Shown: positions 1 to 9,034 of the stretch, in pieces | Layout: every line of letters starts with the position of its first letter | Numbering within the stretch: the stretch's first letter is position 1 | Source: Desulfuromonadales bacterium | Lineage (GTDB): Bacteria; Desulfobacterota; JAENJC01 | Reading direction: 5' to 3' | Assembly (NCBI GenBank): GCA_919902985.1 | Contig: CAKKSC010000005.1 | Location: 62,001 to 126,000, forward strand | Length of the DNA stretch: 64,000 bases | The notes under the pieces: generated by a model | Databases searched by the model: none | Seen by the model: only the letters and a program-made list of their open reading frames with translations | Told to the model about the DNA's origin: nothing | Made by a program: the position numbers and the translations under genes

Positions 1-192
1 AACAGGTATGAATTAACGGTAAGAAGCCTTGAAAAGAAGTATGGTGTGACCTTGTCGGCATTCAAGAAGAAAGGCATTGTCGCAAAGAAAGGATATTCTT
101 ACGAAGTAGAAACCGATATGTGGGAATGGGAATCTTCGGAAGACGGCATGAAAACGGTTAAGGCTGAGATCAGGCGATTAAGGAAGGTCTGA
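1..192 (+). CDS. Partial small protein, probable antitoxin partner of the next gene
   Basis: An open frame runs from base 1 to a TGA at 190-192, so the start lies outside the window; 63 codons are visible. The product is charged, with YELTVRSLEKKYGVTL near the visible start and WEWESSEDG near the middle. Its stop overlaps the ATG of the following gene (TGATG), the tight coupling usual for toxin-antitoxin pairs. Because the next gene resembles the TumE toxin family, this fragment could be its TumA-type antitoxin. No DNA-binding fold can be recognised in the part seen, so the role is inferred from position only. Confidence 0.45.
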   Translation, partial: NRYELTVRSLEKKYGVTLSAFKKKGIVAKKGYSYEVETDMWEWESSEDGMKTVKAEIRRLRKV

Positions 193-542
193 TGATAAAG
201 AAGGTCATCTCGGAGATTGAAGAGGTTTCTATTGAGTTCCCTTTTATCAAAAGACATGTACGGATGGATGAGACGGAACATACAGTAAAATACAGGCTTG
301 TCATCGAAGAAGACCTGTTTGTTCAAGTCTATGTCAATGTGGAAAATGATACTGTTGGGTATGTTCTTGTCAATAAAGGGCAGAGAGTCTACGGGAGAGA
401 CGCCATAGAAGGAAAATGGCACAGGCATTCATTTGAAGACCCTTTAGGGCATGACTTTTCGGCAGAGGGGTCCAAGAAGGTGAGTATGAAAGAGTTTTTG
501 ATGGAGATTCAGGAAATACTTGATCGGGAGAGACTTTTGTAG
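192..542 (+). CDS. TumE-family-like toxin protein
   Basis: This 116-residue soluble protein has a beta-rich N-terminal half and a GRDAIEGKWHRHSFEDPLGHD block at about residues 70-90, followed by a short C-terminal helix (VSMKEFLMEIQEIL). The His-rich WHRH...DP..HD pattern recalls the TumE (DUF6516) toxins, about 100-130 residues long and usually encoded beside a small antitoxin. The ATG overlaps the upstream stop, supporting one transcriptional unit with the preceding fragment. No signal peptide or membrane segment is seen. The family assignment rests on remembered motif resemblance; a generic small protein of the same size cannot be excluded. Confidence 0.5.
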   Translation: MIKKVISEIEEVSIEFPFIKRHVRMDETEHTVKYRLVIEEDLFVQVYVNVENDTVGYVLVNKGQRVYGRDAIEGKWHRHSFEDPLGHDFSAEGSKKVSMKEFLMEIQEILDRERLL

Positions 543-593
543 GCAATGGTTCTAAAGAAACGGAACCATTCGGTACATTTAAGGATAGTATCT

Positions 594-1049
594 ATGACAG
601 CCTATAAATTTGGTGATGTTATTACTGAGATAAAGAATTCATTGGAAAGAGCTACTCTATCATTCAAGCTCATGGGCGCCGTGGTTTTTGGTTCAAGCGC
701 CAGGGGCGAGGCTACGCCTTACTCCGATATAGACATTCTGATTGTCGCCGAAGGCATCAATCCCAAGAGGCACAGGCGCGGAGAGGAGATCCTTGCAATA
801 AAGAAGATTCTTCCCTCTGTTCCGCTTGATGTTCTCCTGCTTTCCCCGGACGAGGTCGTCTCGAACTTTGAGAACCATAACCCTCTTTTCCTTGATATTG
901 CTGAGGAAGGAGTCGTGCTTTCCGATACCGATAGTTTCCTGAATAGATTGGTGGCAGAAACTAAAGCCTATATAGAGACGAGAGGCATTGAAAAGATTCG
1001 GGGAGGATGGGAGTTCCCTGTACAATATGGAGTTGCCACATATCTATAG
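594..1049 (+). CDS. MNT-type minimal nucleotidyltransferase
   Basis: The product is a minimal nucleotidyltransferase of the pol-beta superfamily. It has the GSSARGEA helix-turn motif followed by the metal-binding pair D-x-D in YSDIDILIV, and a third acidic strand at VPLDVLLL. Proteins of this family act as antitoxins of HEPN RNases by AMPylating them. An upstream ATG at 546 is in frame, but ATG 594 gives the usual family N-terminus (MTAYKFGDVI) and has AGGA upstream, so 594 is preferred. The C-terminal GGWEFPV is typical of the family. The HEPN partner gene overlaps the 3' end but is badly shortened, so the module may no longer work as a pair. Confidence 0.7.
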   Translation: MTAYKFGDVITEIKNSLERATLSFKLMGAVVFGSSARGEATPYSDIDILIVAEGINPKRHRRGEEILAIKKILPSVPLDVLLLSPDEVVSNFENHNPLFLDIAEEGVVLSDTDSFLNRLVAETKAYIETRGIEKIRGGWEFPVQYGVATYL

Positions 1050-1209
1050 AGCCGGATGTCAGTCTGAGCAGGTATCCTGGCATCAGAGGGATTCTCTTTG
1101 GCTGCCTTACGAAGAGTATGATAGAGAAGATGCAGAAAAGGCACAAAAAAAGGGGGATGAGGTGTTAACTGTTGCCAAAGAGTTTGTCGGCAGTTGGTTT
1201 GCAGCTTAA
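1027..1209 (+). pseudogene. HEPN-domain protein remnant (internally deleted)
   Basis: The 60-codon frame starts at ATG 1027 inside the 3' end of the nucleotidyltransferase gene. Its beginning (MELPHIYRAG) and end ([29 protein letters not shown]) resemble the two ends of HEPN proteins, which are normally about 110-130 residues. The middle, including the R-x4-6-H catalytic motif, is missing. The simplest reading is an internal deletion of an MNT-HEPN toxin gene. The spacing to carA is short and the remnant ends 20 bases before its start codon. Confidence 0.45.
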
Positions 1210-1228
1210 ACTGGATAAGGAGCACGCA

Positions 1229-2356
1229 TTGAAAAAGAAGAAAGCGATATTGGCTCTGGCTGACGGGACTATATTTGAAGGGGAGTCGTTCGGGGCTGAA
1301 GGGGAGGCCGTTGGAGAGGTGGTCTTCAATACCTCCATGATGGGTTACCAGGAGATCATGTCTGACCCATCGTATAAGGGTCAGATAATGACTATGACCT
1401 ATCCCCATATTGGGAATTATGGGGCCAATGATGAGGACTTTGAGTCTGCAAAACCTCAGGTTGAAGGGTTTATTGTAAAGGAAGGAAGCAGGATTGCAAG
1501 TAACTGGCGTTCTAAGTGGTCTCTTGATGATTTTATGAAACGTCATAATGTTGTTGGAATCGAAGGGTTAGACACGAGGGCGCTGACAAAGCATCTGAGG
1601 ATGTATGGAGCGCAGAACGGCATAATTTCAACAATAGATATTGACCCTGAAAGGCTTGTAAAGAGGGCGAAGGAAGTTACTTCCATGGAAGATTTGGACC
1701 TTGTAAGGGATGTGACTTGCAGGGAGTGGTATCACTGGACAGACGGTATCTGGAGCCTTGACAAGGGGTATCAGCTTGGAAGCGTTTATCAGAGGCCAAA
1801 ATATAAGGTAGTGGCGTATGATTACGGCATTAAGCATAACATCCTGAGGCTTCTGGCATCCAATGGATGCGATGTCACCGTTGTCCCAGCCGGTACTTCA
1901 CCGGAGTTTGTCCTTTCCCTGAATCCTGACGGGATATTCCTTTCCAACGGCCCAGGGGACCCGGCAGCTGTTGGATATGCCGTAGACAACATCAGGCAGT
2001 TGCTTGGAAAGAAGCCTATCTTCGGCATATGCCTTGGTCACCAGCTTCTTGGACTGGCGCTTGGTGGGAAGACTTACAAGCTGAAGTTCGGGCACAGGGG
2101 CGGGAACCATCCCGTAATAGACCTTTCTACTGACAGGGTAGAGATAACAGCCCAGAACCACGGTTTTGTTGTTGATATTCATTCTCTCAAGGGGCTTGCT
2201 GAGGTAACCCACATAAATCTGAACGATAAAACCGTTGAAGGAATCTCAAGCGACAGATACAACTTCTTCTCAGTTCAATACCATCCGGAGGCCTCCCCGG
2301 GGCCCCATGATTCAAGATATCTGTTCAATAGATTTTTCGGACTGATGGGCGGATAA
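1229..2356 (+). CDS. carA: Carbamoyl-phosphate synthase small subunit (glutaminase)
   Basis: CarA hydrolyses glutamine and passes ammonia to CarB for carbamoyl phosphate, the precursor of pyrimidines and arginine. The N-terminal CPSase domain begins [21 protein letters not shown]. The C-terminal class I glutamine amidotransferase domain carries LSNGPGDP, the nucleophile Cys in FGICLGHQ, and the His-Glu pair in YHPEASPGP. An in-frame ATG exists at 1172, but the TTG at 1229 has AAGGAG six bases upstream and gives the family's normal N-terminus, so it is chosen (375 residues). carB follows after one unrelated gene, an unusual interruption of the carAB pair. Confidence 0.96.
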   Translation: MKKKKAILALADGTIFEGESFGAEGEAVGEVVFNTSMMGYQEIMSDPSYKGQIMTMTYPHIGNYGANDEDFESAKPQVEGFIVKEGSRIASNWRSKWSLDDFMKRHNVVGIEGLDTRALTKHLRMYGAQNGIISTIDIDPERLVKRAKEVTSMEDLDLVRDVTCREWYHWTDGIWSLDKGYQLGSVYQRPKYKVVAYDYGIKHNILRLLASNGCDVTVVPAGTSPEFVLSLNPDGIFLSNGPGDPAAVGYAVDNIRQLLGKKPIFGICLGHQLLGLALGGKTYKLKFGHRGGNHPVIDLSTDRVEITAQNHGFVVDIHSLKGLAEVTHINLNDKTVEGISSDRYNFFSVQYHPEASPGPHDSRYLFNRFFGLMGG

Positions 2357-2362
2357 AAGATT

Positions 2363-2424
2363 GCCCTTCGACCGGCCCAGGGCGAACGGTTCATTTCCGT
2401 TCATCCTGAGCTTGTCGAAGCATG
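2363..2424 (+). repeat. REP-like palindromic repeat between carA and the next gene
   Basis: Two imperfect inverted arms, GCCCTTCGACCGGCCCAGGG at left and CATCCTGAGCTTGTCGAAGC at right, flank a short spacer. The right arm is the widespread interspersed type CCTGAGCTTGTCGAAG. Read through, the element adds the odd N-terminal stretch FILSLSKHEA to the following open frame, so that extension is not counted as protein. Such elements are usually dispersed non-autonomously by REP-associated transposases; none is encoded here. Confidence 0.75.
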
Positions 2425-2444
2425 AGGCTACGATTTACGGGAAA

Positions 2445-3104
2445 ATGATGAGTTTCAGGGAATATTACGATAGACTTATAGAGATGCTGGCAACGGAAGA
2501 TAACGCCACTGAGATCATGCATGCAAAGATTGACTTCTGGAAAGCTACCGGAAAGATGCATGGAGATGAGCCTTCCTTTGAGAGCAGGATGGCCGCTTTT
2601 TTTGACTGGTATCTCTTCGATAAAAAGGTAAATGGCGTAACCCCGCTGGAGGCCTATTTGGCTGAAGGATCAGAAGAATTTGAAATTGGAAGAGAGATTT
2701 ATCGGGACTTTTTGAACAACATCCACAGCATATTCATTGTAAAAAAGATTGCTTCAAATGGAATAACGGTAATGGATCTCTTTACAAGGCTTGATTACTC
2801 CCTTAATACAGCGGATGATTCAACAGGGTTTTATAGGGGAGTTGTCTTTGAAGGAAGGATTCTGCCATACAGGGGCGGATTATATCTATCCCCGGCCCTT
2901 TGTTTTCACCCAAAAGAGAGTAGGAGAATAATCAAACATCTTTTTAAAATGGTCAGGAAGGATGGGAATACCGAAATCCTGCCTTTAATACACAGGCTTG
3001 CCTACATGAACCTCAAATGGGAGACATACAGGAATATAAAGGTCAGGGACATATACAAGTTCGAAGAATATCGAAATGTCCGCTGGTGGAATTTGTGGCT
3101 ATAG
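2445..3104 (+). CDS. Conserved-looking hypothetical protein between carA and carB
   Basis: The 219-residue product is not recognised. It begins MMSFREYYDRLIEML, continues with an acidic/aromatic helical section (FESRMAAFFDWYLFDKK), a probable beta section (GFYRGVVFEGRILPYRGGLYLS) and a basic C-terminus rich in Trp and Arg (VRWWNLWL). No signal peptide, membrane helix or obvious catalytic motif is visible. The open frame extends upstream to 2361 through a REP-like element, so the ATG at 2445 is preferred. It lies between carA and carB on the same strand, 21 bases from the carB start, and so is probably co-transcribed, but nothing links it to carbamoyl phosphate chemistry. Confidence 0.75.
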   Translation: MMSFREYYDRLIEMLATEDNATEIMHAKIDFWKATGKMHGDEPSFESRMAAFFDWYLFDKKVNGVTPLEAYLAEGSEEFEIGREIYRDFLNNIHSIFIVKKIASNGITVMDLFTRLDYSLNTADDSTGFYRGVVFEGRILPYRGGLYLSPALCFHPKESRRIIKHLFKMVRKDGNTEILPLIHRLAYMNLKWETYRNIKVRDIYKFEEYRNVRWWNLWL

Positions 3105-3125
3105 CTTTTATTGAGGAGAGATTCA

Positions 3126-6100
3126 TTGCCTAAGAGAACAGACATAAAGAAGATATTAATAATCGGGGCTGGTCCGATTGTAATAGGTCAGGGGTGTGAA
3201 TTTGATTACTCCGGGACCCAGGCCTGCAAGGCGCTGAAGGAAGAAGGTTACAAGGTTATCCTGATTAACTCTAACCCTGCCACGATCATGACTGACCCGG
3301 ATTTTGCGGACAGGACTTACATAGAGCCCATAAACCCGGAGGTCGTAGAAAAGGTCATAGCAAAGGAGAAGCCGGATGCCTTGCTCCCAACCATGGGTGG
3401 TCAGACAGCCTTAAATACTGCAAAGTCCCTTGCTGAAAGCGGTGTTCTTGACAGGTATGGAGTAAAGCTGATCGGTGCAAATCTTCAGGCCATCAACAAG
3501 GCAGAGGACAGGGAGCTATTCAAAGAGGCTATGCAGAGGATAGGGCTTGAGATGCCGAAGAGCGCATACGTCCATTCATTCGCCGAGGCGATGCATGCCA
3601 TTGAGCACATAGGTTTTCCTGCCATAATAAGGGCTTCATTCACCCTCGGAGGCACAGGGGCCAACATTGCATACAACCGTGAAGAATTTGAAGGAATGAT
3701 AAGGTATGCCCTTGAAGCCTCTCCGGTTGGAGAGGTCCTCATAGATGAGTCGATCATGGGTTGGAAGGAGTATGAACTGGAGGTGATGAGGGACACCAGG
3801 GACAATGTTGTTATCATCTGCTCGATAGAGAACTTTGACCCAATGGGTGTTCACACAGGCGATTCCATAACCGTAGCCCCTGCCCAGACCCTAACGGACA
3901 AGGAATACCAGATAATGAGGGATGCATCCATAAAGGTCATCCGGGAGATAGGGGTTGATACAGGCGGCTCCAATATCCAGTTCGGTGTAAACCCAAAAGA
4001 TGGGCGACTGGTGGTCATTGAGATGAACCCAAGGGTCTCCAGGTCTTCCGCCCTGGCATCAAAAGCCACCGGTTTTCCTATAGCCAAGATTGCCGCAAAG
4101 CTGGCTGTGGGCTTTACCCTTGACGAGATACGGAACGATATAACCAGGGAAACACCGGCCTCCTTTGAACCCACAATTGACTATGTTGTGGTCAAGATCC
4201 CGAGGTTCACCTTTGAGAAGTTCCCTGCAGCAGATGCAACCCTCATGACTCAGATGAAGTCTGTGGGAGAGGTGATGTCTATAGGGAGGACCTTCAAGGA
4301 ATCGCTGCAAAAAGCGATCAGGTCATTGGAGATAGGTACTTATGGGTTTGAGTCAAAGTGGTCAGTGGCCAGTGGTCAGTGGTCAGATAAAGAGAAAGAA
4401 GTAATCACGGAAAAACTGAGGACCCCTAACTGGGAGAGGCTCTGGTATGTCGGTGACGCCTTTAGGGCTGGTTTCAGTATAGATGAGATATTTGAGATCA
4501 CAAAGTTTGACCGCTGGTTCCTGAGCCAGATACAGGAGATTATTGAATATGAAAAGGAGCTTCAACCTTCAGCCCTCAGCCTTCAGCCTTCAGCCTTACG
4601 CAGGGCAAAAGAACTGGGTTTCTCCGACAAGAGGCTGGCTATTCTTTTGAAACTTATAGAGCCAGAGGTACGGCGACTAAGAAAAGAGTCGGGTATAGAG
4701 CCGGTATTCAAGCGGGTTGACACCTGCGCTGCTGAGTTCGAGGCCCACACGCCTTATTTATATTCAACATATGAACGTCCATTTTACAAAATAGAACCCT
4801 CATCCTTCAGCCCTCATCCTTCAGCCTTTGTTTCCGAATGCGAGGCGAAACCAACTAACAGAAAAAAGATAATGATCCTTGGCGGCGGGCCTAACAGGAT
4901 AGGGCAGGGAATAGAGTTTGACTACTGCTGTGTCCACGCATCATTTGCATTAAAAGAGGACGGCTTTGAGACGATAATGGTCAACTGCAACCCTGAGACG
5001 GTTTCAACCGACTATGACACCTCCGACAGGCTCTATTTTGAACCTCTAACCTTTGAGGATGTGATGAACATAGTGGAAAAGGAGAGGCCTGACGGGGTTA
5101 TCGTGCAGTTCGGAGGGCAGACTCCGCTTAAGCTGGCTGTTTCTCTTGAAAAGGCTGGAGTAAAGATCATAGGGACATCTCCGGAAAGCATAGACAGGGC
5201 CGAGGATAGAGAGAGGTTTGCCGAGCTTTTAAACAAGCTTGGATTGAAACAGGCCGAAAACGGTATGGCCCGGTCTCCAGAGGAGGCTAAAGCAGTTGCC
5301 GAAAGGATAGGTTATCCCGTAATGGTGCGCCCGTCTTATGTTCTGGGTGGCCGAGCCATGGAGATAGTTTACGGTTCTGATGACCTTGCATCGTATATGC
5401 AGAGGGCCGTGAAGGCGTCTCCTGAGCATCCGGTGCTAATTGACAGGTTTTTAAACGATGCCATAGAGGTAGATGTGGACTGCATATCGGACGGCGAGAC
5501 CATCGTAGTTGGCGGGATAATGGAGCATATAGAGGAGGCCGGGATCCATTCCGGCGATTCGGCATGCTCTCTTCCGCCATATTCGCTTGACAAGGCGCTT
5601 AAAGATGAGATAGCTGCACAGACAAAGGCCCTGGCCAAAGAGTTGGAAGTAATAGGGCTTATGAACATCCAGTTTGCTATAAAGGACAGAACAATATACA
5701 TCCTTGAAGTAAATCCAAGGGCATCAAGGACGGTTCCCTTTGTCTCAAAGGCTATTGGGGTGCCTCTTGCAAAGCTTGCTGCCAGAGTCATGGCAGGAAA
5801 GAGTCTGAAAGAACTTGGTTTCACAAGGGAGATTGTTCCTGTTCACATCTCAGTCAAGGAGGCAGTCTTCCCCTTTATAAAATTCCCGGGTGTAGATACA
5901 ATCCTTGGCCCTGAGATGAAGTCTACAGGCGAGGTGATGGGGATAGACAACGACTTTGGAAAGGCGTTCGGCAAGGCCCAGCAAGCTGCCGGGGTAAAAC
6001 TCCCTCTTGAAGGAAAGGTATTCATAAGCGTAAAGGACAGCGACAAACGCCAGATAGCAGAGCTTTCAAAGAAACTGCATGAGATGGGGTTCACAATCGT

Positions 6101-6410
6101 TGCTACAAAGGGTACCTCGAATTTCCTTAATGAGCATGGCATTTCTAACCACCCTGTCCTGAAGGTTGCAGAGGGGAGACCGCATGTAGTCGACTCCATG
6201 AAGAGCGGAGACATCCAGATGGTGATAAACACCTCTTTTGGGGCCAAGGCAGTAAAGGATTCATATGATATCAGGAGGACGGCCCTCACACAGAATATAG
6301 CTTATTATACAACCATTGCGGGGGCCAAGGCTGCCGTATCGGCCATCGATGCCTTAAAGAGGGAAACTCTTGACGTAAAGCCGATTCAAGAGTATCATAT
6401 AAACCGTTAA
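3126..6410 (+). CDS. carB: Carbamoyl-phosphate synthase large subunit
   Basis: CarB makes carbamoyl phosphate from bicarbonate, ammonia from CarA and two ATP. Two homologous halves are evident: [22 protein letters not shown] opens the first, [22 protein letters not shown] the second, each followed by an ATP-grasp domain. The allosteric MGS-like domain ([14 protein letters not shown]) ends the protein. TTG 3126 has GAGGAG seven bases upstream and gives the standard [10 protein letters not shown] start (1094 residues). Three extra segments, near residues 412-421, 478-492 and 557-567, are encoded by heptamer tandem repeats and are not expected in the family. They fall in the linker and oligomerisation region between the two ATP-grasp halves, so activity may be retained. 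Confidence 0.96.
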   Translation: MPKRTDIKKILIIGAGPIVIGQGCEFDYSGTQACKALKEEGYKVILINSNPATIMTDPDFADRTYIEPINPEVVEKVIAKEKPDALLPTMGGQTALNTAKSLAESGVLDRYGVKLIGANLQAINKAEDRELFKEAMQRIGLEMPKSAYVHSFAEAMHAIEHIGFPAIIRASFTLGGTGANIAYNREEFEGMIRYALEASPVGEVLIDESIMGWKEYELEVMRDTRDNVVIICSIENFDPMGVHTGDSITVAPAQTLTDKEYQIMRDASIKVIREIGVDTGGSNIQFGVNPKDGRLVVIEMNPRVSRSSALASKATGFPIAKIAAKLAVGFTLDEIRNDITRETPASFEPTIDYVVVKIPRFTFEKFPAADATLMTQMKSVGEVMSIGRTFKESLQKAIRSLEIGTYGFESKWSVASGQWSDKEKEVITEKLRTPNWERLWYVGDAFRAGFSIDEIFEITKFDRWFLSQIQEIIEYEKELQPSALSLQPSALRRAKELGFSDKRLAILLKLIEPEVRRLRKESGIEPVFKRVDTCAAEFEAHTPYLYSTYERPFYKIEPSSFSPHPSAFVSECEAKPTNRKKIMILGGGPNRIGQGIEFDYCCVHASFALKEDGFETIMVNCNPETVSTDYDTSDRLYFEPLTFEDVMNIVEKERPDGVIVQFGGQTPLKLAVSLEKAGVKIIGTSPESIDRAEDRERFAELLNKLGLKQAENGMARSPEEAKAVAERIGYPVMVRPSYVLGGRAMEIVYGSDDLASYMQRAVKASPEHPVLIDRFLNDAIEVDVDCISDGETIVVGGIMEHIEEAGIHSGDSACSLPPYSLDKALKDEIAAQTKALAKELEVIGLMNIQFAIKDRTIYILEVNPRASRTVPFVSKAIGVPLAKLAARVMAGKSLKELGFTREIVPVHISVKEAVFPFIKFPGVDTILGPEMKSTGEVMGIDNDFGKAFGKAQQAAGVKLPLEGKVFISVKDSDKRQIAELSKKLHEMGFTIVATKGTSNFLNEHGISNHPVLKVAEGRPHVVDSMKSGDIQMVINTSFGAKAVKDSYDIRRTALTQNIAYYTTIAGAKAAVSAIDALKRETLDVKPIQEYHINR
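4359..4386 (+). repeat. Heptamer tandem array inside carB (TGGTCAG x4)
   Basis: Four tandem heptamers, three TGGTCAG and one TGGCCAG, lie within carB and encode WSVASGQWS. The flanking protein sequence ([10 protein letters not shown] before, [11 protein letters not shown] after) is normal for CarB, so the repeat sits in a tolerant position. Confidence 0.85.
4560..4601 (+). repeat. Heptamer tandem array inside carB (CTTCAGC x6)
   Basis: Six heptamers of the CTTCAGC type (variants CTTCAAC, CCTCAGC, CTTACGC) span exactly 42 bases, a multiple of 21, so the array adds 14 codons without shifting frame. It encodes [12 protein letters not shown] between EKEL and [14 protein letters not shown], which are normally close together in CarB. 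Confidence 0.88.
4798..4825 (+). repeat. Heptamer tandem array inside carB (CCTCATC/CTTCAGC x4)
   Basis: Alternating CCTCATC and CTTCAGC heptamers, two of each, encode [11 protein letters not shown]. They are inserted between the conserved [10 protein letters not shown] and [24 protein letters not shown] motifs of CarB. Confidence 0.85.
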
Positions 6411-6441
6411 GCGTGAAGGGTTAACGCGTGAAGCGAAAACT

Positions 6442-6477
6442 GTAGGGGCGTATTGCAATACGCCCCTACTCTGTTTT
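6442..6477 (+). terminator. GTAG...CTAC perfect palindrome with T-run after carB
   Basis: A perfect 28-base palindrome (14-base arm GTAGGGGCGTATTG) at 6442-6469 is followed by TCTGTTTTT, so it can act as a rho-independent terminator between carB and greA. The same GTAG...CTAC layout and length recur inside livM at 43209, so this is probably a mobile-type palindrome used as a terminator. Short GCGTGAAG repeats at 6411-6434 precede it. Confidence 0.6.
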
Positions 6478-6495
6478 TAAAGAAGGAGTTTTGAA

Positions 6496-6972
6496 ATGTC
6501 TGATCGTGTTCCAATGACCAAAGAGGGTCACCAGAATCTCCATGCGGAGCTGAAAAAACTTAAGTTTACTGAGAGACCGGCTGTTATTCAGGCCATATCA
6601 GAGGCCAGGGCGCATGGAGACCTTTCCGAAAATGCTGAATACCACGCAGCAAAAGAGAAACAGTCTTTTATAGAAGGCCGGATAATTGAAATAGGGGACA
6701 AGCTGGCAAGGGCCCAGGTAATAGAGACAGAAAACCTTTCTACAGATAAGGTTGTATTTGGCGTAACTGTTTTGCTGGCAGATATCGATACTGGAGATGA
6801 AGTAAAATACAGGATCGTAGGAGTAGATGAGGCAGACCTGAAGTCAGGAAAGATATCTGTAACGTCACCTGTGGCAAGGGCATTGATTGGCCATCCTGTG
6901 GGAGATTCTGTAAAGGTAAATGTCCCATCAGGGGTTAGAGAGTACGAGATACTAAAAATATACTTTGAATAA
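6496..6972 (+). CDS. greA: Transcription elongation factor GreA
   Basis: GreA rescues backtracked RNA polymerase by stimulating transcript cleavage. The 158-residue product has the N-terminal coiled coil ([21 protein letters not shown]) with the acidic tip region [20 protein letters not shown], and the C-terminal FKBP-like domain ending [14 protein letters not shown]. Length and motif order are normal. AAGGAG lies seven bases before the ATG. It is separated from carB by a palindromic terminator-like repeat, so it may have its own transcription start, which is not obvious in the sequence. Confidence 0.96.
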   Translation: MSDRVPMTKEGHQNLHAELKKLKFTERPAVIQAISEARAHGDLSENAEYHAAKEKQSFIEGRIIEIGDKLARAQVIETENLSTDKVVFGVTVLLADIDTGDEVKYRIVGVDEADLKSGKISVTSPVARALIGHPVGDSVKVNVPSGVREYEILKIYFE

Positions 6973-6975
6973 ACC

Positions 6976-7009
6976 AAGGTAGATAAGTAACAGGTTACGT
7001 ATCTACCTT
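6976..7009. terminator. Bidirectional hairpin between greA and the converging ABC gene
   Basis: The arms AAGGTAGATA and TATCTACCTT, with an inner GTAAC/GTTAC stem, form a nearly perfect 34-base hairpin starting just after the greA stop. Its right arm overlaps the last codons of the minus-strand ABC gene. Its position between two converging genes suggests a shared terminator, although T-runs are short. Confidence 0.55.
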
Positions 7010-7678
7010 CTCATCTTTAACTAATCTCCCATCAACAAGCTGGATAAGCCTCTTTGAGCTCCTTCCTACTTCCATATCATGGGTCACTATTATCAGGGTA
7101 ACTCCGAACTCCAAATTGAGTTTCTGAAACAGATTGATGATATCTCTTCCTGTTTCCCTGTCAAGGTTCCCTGTTGGCTCATCCGCAAGAATTATGGATG
7201 GATTGTTTACAAGGGCCCTTGCTATGGCGACCCTCTGGGTTTGTCCGCCTGAAAGTTCATTGGGCCTGTGAAGCATTCTGTCCGCAAGGCCGACCTTTTC
7301 CAGCGCAGCTATCGCCTTTTCCTTCCTGTCCTTTCGGTTTAAGCCGGAATATATCATCGGAAGTTCCACATTGGCAATGGATGTAAGGCGCGGGAGGAGG
7401 TTGAAGGTCTGGAACACAAACCCTATCTTCCTGTTCCTGATCCTTGCCAGGCCGTCATCATTTAAGGCGCTGACTTCCTGCCCGTCAAGTCTGTAGGAGC
7501 CGGATGACGGTGTATCCAGGCATCCGAGGAGGTTCATCAGAGTTGACTTCCCAGAGCCTGATGGACCCATTATCGAGACATATTCTCCATCCCCCATCAT
7601 TATGCTGACATCCCGGAGGGCCTTCACCTCGATAAGTCCGGTCCAGTATAATTTCGAGAGGTTGGATACCTCAATCAT
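6995..7678 (-). CDS. ABC transporter ATP-binding protein (MacB/LolD type)
   Basis: This 227-residue nucleotide-binding subunit has Walker [10 protein letters not shown], a signature [12 protein letters not shown], Walker [13 protein letters not shown] and the switch His in IVTHDMEV. It resembles LolD/MacB-type ATPases that energise lipoprotein release or tripartite efflux. It overlaps the end of the upstream membrane-fusion gene by eight bases, so the two are co-translated. No permease gene follows, because greA converges from the other side. The ATPase must therefore work with a permease encoded elsewhere, or the operon has lost it. Confidence 0.9.
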   Translation of the reverse strand: MIEVSNLSKLYWTGLIEVKALRDVSIMMGDGEYVSIMGPSGSGKSTLMNLLGCLDTPSSGSYRLDGQEVSALNDDGLARIRNRKIGFVFQTFNLLPRLTSIANVELPMIYSGLNRKDRKEKAIAALEKVGLADRMLHRPNELSGGQTQRVAIARALVNNPSIILADEPTGNLDRETGRDIINLFQKLNLEFGVTLIIVTHDMEVGRSSKRLIQLVDGRLVKDEKVDT

Positions 7679-8894
7679 TTTTAACCCTGACCTTTATCCC
7701 GTCAGTAAATTTCTTTATCTCCAGAGACGTTATAACCTCGTCCCCCTCCTTGAGGCCTTCTACTACCTCACTGGTATCCCAGTTGGAGAGGCCGGTTTTT
7801 ATCTTCTTTTCTTTAGCGACTCCGCTCGAAGCCACAAAGACGAACTGCCCATCCGCCTTTTCTATTATGGCGTTTGTGGGCAGATACAGTACACCTTGGG
7901 CTCTTCCTGTGATTACCTCCACATCTGTAGACATTCCGACCATAATCCCATCCCGTCCTGTGGTTATTCCTACCTTTATGTCAACCGTTCTGTTTTGTTC
8001 CTTTGTAGTTGTGATATAGGGAGATATCTCCAATATCCTCCCAAGGGACTGCTTTTCCTTGAAGGCATCGAATGTAAGCCTTACGTCCTGTCCGATGCGC
8101 AGCTTTCCCACATCCACCTCGTCAATCACAGCGTCAACCTCCATCGTTGACTCATCAGCAATTTCCAATACCGGTGTGCCTATACTCAGAAGCTCCCCTT
8201 CCTCTACTAAGAGTTCCGTTATAATCCCGGAATAAGGGGCGGTTATATATGTGCGGCCAAGCTGGACAACGGCAAGTTGAAGGTTCGACTCCATCTGCTC
8301 AACCCTTGCCATGGCGGTCTTTATCTCCTCGTCCTTCATCTTCCCCTGAAGCTCATTTGCCCTGGCAGATTCATAATCAGCATGGGCCACATCGAAGGCC
8401 GATTTGGCGCTGTCCATCTCCTGTTTCGAAATCATCCCTTTGGGATAAAGAGAATTTGCCCTGTCAAGGTTTGCCGCGGCATTGTCAAGTTTTGCCGTGG
8501 CCTGGTTCAGCGTTGAAGATGCCTGAGAGACAACCATGTCTCTTGAGAGGAGAAGCTGGCTCAATTCCGTCTTTGCGCCCCTAAGGTTAGCCTCTGCCAG
8601 TCTCAACTGGGCATTTGCATCGTTGTTTTCAATCTCAAGCAGGGTCTCACCTTTTTTTACCCTCTTCCCGTCTCTCTTTAATATCCGTTTTATCCTGCCG
8701 GTATACTGAGAAGATATCTTTGACAGTGCCCTCGCCTGTACCGTCCCGGTGGTTGTGGCTGTAACCGTTGATTCTACCTCTCCTTTTTTAACCCTGAAAA
8801 CCTTCACGTCAACAGGTTTAACTCTGAACAGGAAATAGAATCCGGTGAGTATGATAAATATCGGTAATATAATAAAAAGGATCTTTTTGGTCAC
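7671..8894 (-). CDS. Efflux periplasmic adaptor (HlyD/MacA family)
   Basis: This is a 407-residue membrane-fusion protein that would bridge an inner-membrane pump and an outer-membrane channel. The N-terminus has one membrane anchor ([19 protein letters not shown]). Then come a lipoyl-like half ([18 protein letters not shown]), an alpha-helical hairpin at about residues 95-215 with many Ala and Gln, the second lipoyl half ([17 protein letters not shown]), and a beta-barrel/membrane-proximal part with [11 protein letters not shown]. It is the first gene of a two-gene minus-strand unit with the ATPase, which suggests MacAB-like efflux or export, but substrate and permease are unknown. Confidence 0.88.
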   Translation of the reverse strand: MTKKILFIILPIFIILTGFYFLFRVKPVDVKVFRVKKGEVESTVTATTTGTVQARALSKISSQYTGRIKRILKRDGKRVKKGETLLEIENNDANAQLRLAEANLRGAKTELSQLLLSRDMVVSQASSTLNQATAKLDNAAANLDRANSLYPKGMISKQEMDSAKSAFDVAHADYESARANELQGKMKDEEIKTAMARVEQMESNLQLAVVQLGRTYITAPYSGIITELLVEEGELLSIGTPVLEIADESTMEVDAVIDEVDVGKLRIGQDVRLTFDAFKEKQSLGRILEISPYITTTKEQNRTVDIKVGITTGRDGIMVGMSTDVEVITGRAQGVLYLPTNAIIEKADGQFVFVASSGVAKEKKIKTGLSNWDTSEVVEGLKEGDEVITSLEIKKFTDGIKVRVKND

Positions 8895-8979
8895 CTGCTA
8901 CCTCCAACTTACGCAAAGATACCAGAAGAATTGCATGATTACAACCAATTCATCCCCATGATTCTTCTGTTTGAAGGAA

Positions 8980-9009
8980 TTGACTTTGGGGGCTTGTCTC
9001 CATTATAAT
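8980..9009 (+). promoter_or_regulatory. Sigma-70-like promoter for the DJ-1/PfpI gene
   Basis: TTGACT at 8980 and a perfect TATAAT at 9004 are separated by 18 bases, 26 bases before the start codon of the gene at 9035. AAGGAG follows at 9021. Confidence 0.65.
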
Positions 9010-9034
9010 ATCAAATAATAAAGGAGATGATTTC

